Below are positions 61,625 through 64,000 of a DNA stretch of 64,000 nt, one piece after another. This stretch comes from Desulfofarcimen acetoxidans DSM 771. GTDB lineage: Bacteria; Bacillota; Desulfotomaculia; Desulfotomaculales; Desulfofarciminaceae. The DNA lies in the NCBI RefSeq assembly GCF_000024205.1, contig NC_013216.1, positions 4,402,001 through 4,466,000 on the forward strand, given 5' to 3'. The translations under genes were made by a program, and so were the position numbers. Below the pieces are notes generated by a model. That model was not told where the DNA came from. It did no database searches and was given only the letters and a program-made list of their open reading frames with translations. Within the stretch, counting starts at the first letter, position 1. Each line of letters opens with the position of its first letter.

Positions 61625-62029
61625 TTGAGCAAACTTGATACAAATAGTCACTCAGTCTTCTTACTTACATATCATCTGGTTTTGGTAGTAAAATACCGCA
61701 GAAAGGTTATAAACGATACAATAGCAAACCGTATCAAGGAAATTGGTGAGTATATTGCCCCCAAATATAATATTAGCTTCATGGAATACAACCATGACAA
61801 AGACCATGTACACATATTGTTCAGGGCTCACCCAAATACGGAAATTTCCAAGTATATCAATGCTTTCAAAAGTGCATCATCCAGACTTATTAAAAAAGAG
61901 TTTCCGGAAGTTAAAAAGCAGCTATGGCAAGAATATTTTTGGTCGAAAAGTTTTTGTTTATTAACCACAGGTGGTGAACCTGTCGAAGTAATTAATAAGT
62001 ACATTGAAACCCAGGGGGAAAAGAGGTGA
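61625..62029 (+). mobile_element. tnpA: IS200/IS605-family Y1 transposase TnpA
   Basis: 134 aa from TTG 61625 (AAGGTGG upstream). The HUH motif is HVHILF (in NHDKDHVHILFRAH) and the catalytic Tyr is in VINKYIETQ. Only tnpA is present, no tnpB, so IS200-like. The length is normal and the frame intact. The element's ends would be imperfect palindromes near 61.45 and 62.1 kb. Family members move by single-strand peel-and-paste. Confidence 0.9.
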
Positions 62030-62219
62030 ATTATTTGCAAATTGTCTACCGATTTGAAATTAATTATATTTCACACCTTATAGTCGTAGCTGCTAATAGT
62101 AGATAAATAGAAATTCTAATAAGCTATTTATTAAAGGTTTTTGGCATTGCAGTTAGCATGATATTAAAATATATTAAAAGCCAATTGAGAAAGATAAATT
62201 TTACAGGAGGAAATCTAAT

Positions 62220-62651
62220 ATGAAACTGGCCTGCGACGTGGGTAACTGCTTTAAAGATGGCTTTGCCTGTTCCCAAATAGTGCTTTCAGCCTTTAGCACG
62301 GAATTTGGCTTGGATCGTGAAACAGCATTGAAAGTATCCGCTGCTTTTGGAGGGGGTATGGGCGGTTTAGGTGAAAACTGTGGAGCGGTCAGTGGAGCGT
62401 TGATGGCTATAGGCCTGAAATATGGCAATTCAAAGGCAAAAGATTATCAAGCAAAAGAAAAAACCTATAGACTGTCAAAGGAGTTTGTAAAGCAATTTAA
62501 AGCTCTTAATGGCTCTATTACTTGCAATGAATTACTAAATTGTGACATTAGCACTCCTGAAGGGTATCAATATGCAAAGGAAAATCTCTTTATTAAAATA
62601 TGTCCCAAATTAGTAAATGATGCAGTGCAAATCGTTGGACAAATACTATAG
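62220..62651 (+). CDS. C_GCAxxG_C_C family redox protein
   Basis: 143 aa with ACAGGAGGAAATCTAAT upstream. The Cys pattern DVGNCFKDGFACSQ, GGMGGLGENCGAVSGALMAIG, ITCNELLNCD and a last IKICPKL fits the C-GCAxxG-C-C family (TIGR01909), short proteins of anaerobes presumed redox-active, possibly metal-binding. No operon partner. Function unproven. Confidence 0.88.
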   Translation: MKLACDVGNCFKDGFACSQIVLSAFSTEFGLDRETALKVSAAFGGGMGGLGENCGAVSGALMAIGLKYGNSKAKDYQAKEKTYRLSKEFVKQFKALNGSITCNELLNCDISTPEGYQYAKENLFIKICPKLVNDAVQIVGQIL

Positions 62652-62839
62652 AAAAATTTTAATCAAAAGTTCCGCTAATCAGTACCTTGCACAATGGTAT
62701 TCAGCATGGCATTTTACTGTTCATTTAGATAATTAAGCTAAAATAAGATTAATGAACAGCAATGCAGAAGATTTAGACGGTAAGTGTTTCTATAGCAAAG
62801 CAATATTAAACTATTACCGCATAAAAGGAGCATGCTTTT

Positions 62840-63355
62840 ATGATTCGCCCTTGTATCAATAAAGACTTAGATACGATTCACGAAATAATAAATGATGCAT
62901 CAAGAGCTTACAAAACAGTTATCCCCGAAGACCGATTTAAAGAACCATACATGACAAAAGAAGAGCTTCAACATGAAATAGATGATGGAGTTATTTTCTG
63001 GGGATATGAAGAAAATGGCAAACTAATTGGTGTAATGGGAATTCAACGTGTTAAGGATGTAACACTTATTAGGCACGCCTATGTTCAAACAATCAATCGA
63101 AGAAAGGGGATAGGGAAGAAATTACTCTCTTTTCTGGTTGACCAAACAACAACTAATCGCCCTATTTTAATTGGTACCTGGGCTGAAGCAAAATGGGCAA
63201 TAAGTTTTTATGAAAAACATGGTTTCCGCTTAGTATCACCAGAAACCAAAAACAAGTTATTAAGGACATACTGGTCAATACCCGAACGTCAAATAGAAAC
63301 ATCCGTAGTCCTTGCTAATCAAACATGGTTTGAAACAACCGGTGTGAAGCAATAA
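62840..63355 (+). CDS. GNAT-family N-acetyltransferase
   Basis: 171 aa, AAAAGGAGCATG upstream. GNAT fold with the acetyl-CoA-binding motif RRKGIGKKLLSFL and a terminal FYEKHGFRLVSPETK. Substrate unknown; no gene partner suggests one. The spacer before it holds CTGTTCAT / ATGAACAG (about 62718-62757) as a possible stem. Confidence 0.9.
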   Translation: MIRPCINKDLDTIHEIINDASRAYKTVIPEDRFKEPYMTKEELQHEIDDGVIFWGYEENGKLIGVMGIQRVKDVTLIRHAYVQTINRRKGIGKKLLSFLVDQTTTNRPILIGTWAEAKWAISFYEKHGFRLVSPETKNKLLRTYWSIPERQIETSVVLANQTWFETTGVKQ

Positions 63356-63400
63356 AAATTGCTGCATTGTATTACTGAAAAAATACAGGGGGTAAATTTA

Positions 63401-64000
63401 TTGAAACGCAAAAAAAGTATCTTTATTTTACTCATAGTGGGAATGTTATTAGTTCTAACAGCACCGGCCATGGCTGCTCCAAAGGTTATACTGGATGGCA
63501 GCCAGCTATCCTTTGATGTATCCCCTACTATTGATAATGGGAGAACCCTGGTACCGCTCAGAGCAATATTTGAAGCACTCGGAGCTGATATTGAGTGGAA
63601 TGGGGAAACAAAAACTGTTACCGCAAACAAAGAAAATACCAAGATCATACTGCAAATAGGAAAACAAACTGCTTACAAAAATGGCACTCCGGTTACTCTA
63701 GATGTGCCGGCAAAAATTATCAATGATCGCACCATGGTACCATTGCGGTTTGTAAGTGAAGCGCTTGGAGCTGACGTTAAGTGGGATGAAAATACACAAA
63801 CCATAATTGTTTCATCTAACGAAACAACATCTTCGGCTAACATTGATGGAAGCGGTGTTGTTAAAGAAAAACCCGCTGAAGAAAAACCTACTGAAGAAAC
63901 ATCTAATCCAATAGCACCTTCTGAGCCACCTATATCTGAATCACCTATAGATGAAGCAACTTTTAACAAAGTAATTCAATCCCTGGCAGCTTATAAATCA
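63401..64000 (+). CDS. Secreted protein with copper amine oxidase N-terminal domains (3' end outside window)
   Basis: From TTG 63401, with AGGGGGTAAATT upstream; frame open to the window edge (200 codons). Signal peptide (IFILLIVGMLLVLTAPAMAA), then a full copper-amine-oxidase-N domain repeat (LDGSQLSFDVSPTIDNGRTLVPLRAIFEALGADIEW.. and ..DRTMVPLRFVSEALGADVKWDE), then a Pro/Glu/Ser-rich linker. In Bacillota this domain acts as a cell-surface module, unrelated to amine oxidase catalysis. The C-terminal domain that would define function is cut off. Confidence 0.88.
   Translation, partial: MKRKKSIFILLIVGMLLVLTAPAMAAPKVILDGSQLSFDVSPTIDNGRTLVPLRAIFEALGADIEWNGETKTVTANKENTKIILQIGKQTAYKNGTPVTLDVPAKIINDRTMVPLRFVSEALGADVKWDENTQTIIVSSNETTSSANIDGSGVVKEKPAEEKPTEETSNPIAPSEPPISESPIDEATFNKVIQSLAAYKS

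Overview
The window looks like chromosome of an anaerobic clostridial Bacillota, most likely a spore-former of the Desulfotomaculum/Pelotomaculum (Peptococcaceae) type. This is inferred from AGGAGG-type ribosome sites, frequent GTG/TTG starts, a PBSX-like contractile prophage, a type I-B CRISPR-Cas locus, an anaerobe-style mycofactocin cluster with Etf/Fix genes, and a copper-amine-oxidase-N-domain surface protein. No rRNA or tRNA was seen, so the assignment is not anchored on a marker gene.

1-23.1 kb (+ strand): structural half of a myovirus-like prophage. It begins inside a MuF-type minor head gene carrying a zinc-protease-like C-terminus, followed by a small overlapping acidic ORF (a possible phage polymorphic toxin/immunity pair). 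Next come capsid protease, decoration protein, major capsid, connectors, sheath, tube, a tail chaperone with an in-frame A_AAA_AAC -1 slippery site, a 1478-aa tape measure with an internal duplication, and baseplate genes in xkdP-U order. The module ends in a complete diversity-generating retroelement (DGR): lectin-fold target gene with variable repeat (VR), a GATA-loop hairpin, avd, template repeat (TR), reverse transcriptase and a 52-aa ORF. TR and VR (116 bp each) differ at 16 positions, all adenines in TR. No lysis, integrase or repressor genes lie in the window.

23.2-27.3 kb (- strand): a damaged type I restriction-modification locus (half-size hsdS, hsdM, 3'-truncated hsdS, no hsdR) and an HNH protein. 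The truncated hsdS ends in a perfect 22-bp tandem repeat where phage-side DNA begins, so this may be an element edge.

27.3-31.8 kb (-): a siaB-siaC-siaA-siaD-like phospho-switch module whose output enzyme carries both GGDEF and HD-GYP domains.

32.0-45.4 kb (-): a compact mycofactocin operon. In transcription order: mftA (41-aa precursor ending IDGICGVY), two OYE/FadH-type Fe-S flavoenzymes, etfA, fixC-like Etf:quinone oxidoreductase, fixX, etfB, mftB (RRE), mftC (radical SAM), mftF (glycosyltransferase), an Fe-dependent alcohol dehydrogenase and an aldehyde dehydrogenase. Inferred logic: the peptide-derived cofactor takes electrons from tightly bound NAD in the dehydrogenases and the OYE/Etf/Fix proteins re-oxidise it toward quinone. 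mftD and mftE are not in this locus.

45.7-49.0 kb (-): a secreted protein with methionine/glutamine-rich pentapeptide repeats, then an arsR-permease-thioredoxin operon with a consensus promoter and two matching operators.

49.1-60.05 kb: type I-B CRISPR-Cas. The array has 20 repeats in two versions (6 + 14), a leader beside cas2, then cas2-cas1-cas4-cas3-cas5-cas7-cas8b-cas6 on the - strand. cas6 appears to begin at an ATT codon, and a decayed hicB antitoxin gene lies between cas6 and cas8b.

60.05-64 kb: a GC-rich structured intergenic island, an encapsulin-cargo-type ferritin-like gene, an IS200-type transposase, a C_GCAxxG_C_C redox protein, a GNAT acetyltransferase, and the start of a secreted copper-amine-oxidase-N-domain protein cut by the window edge.
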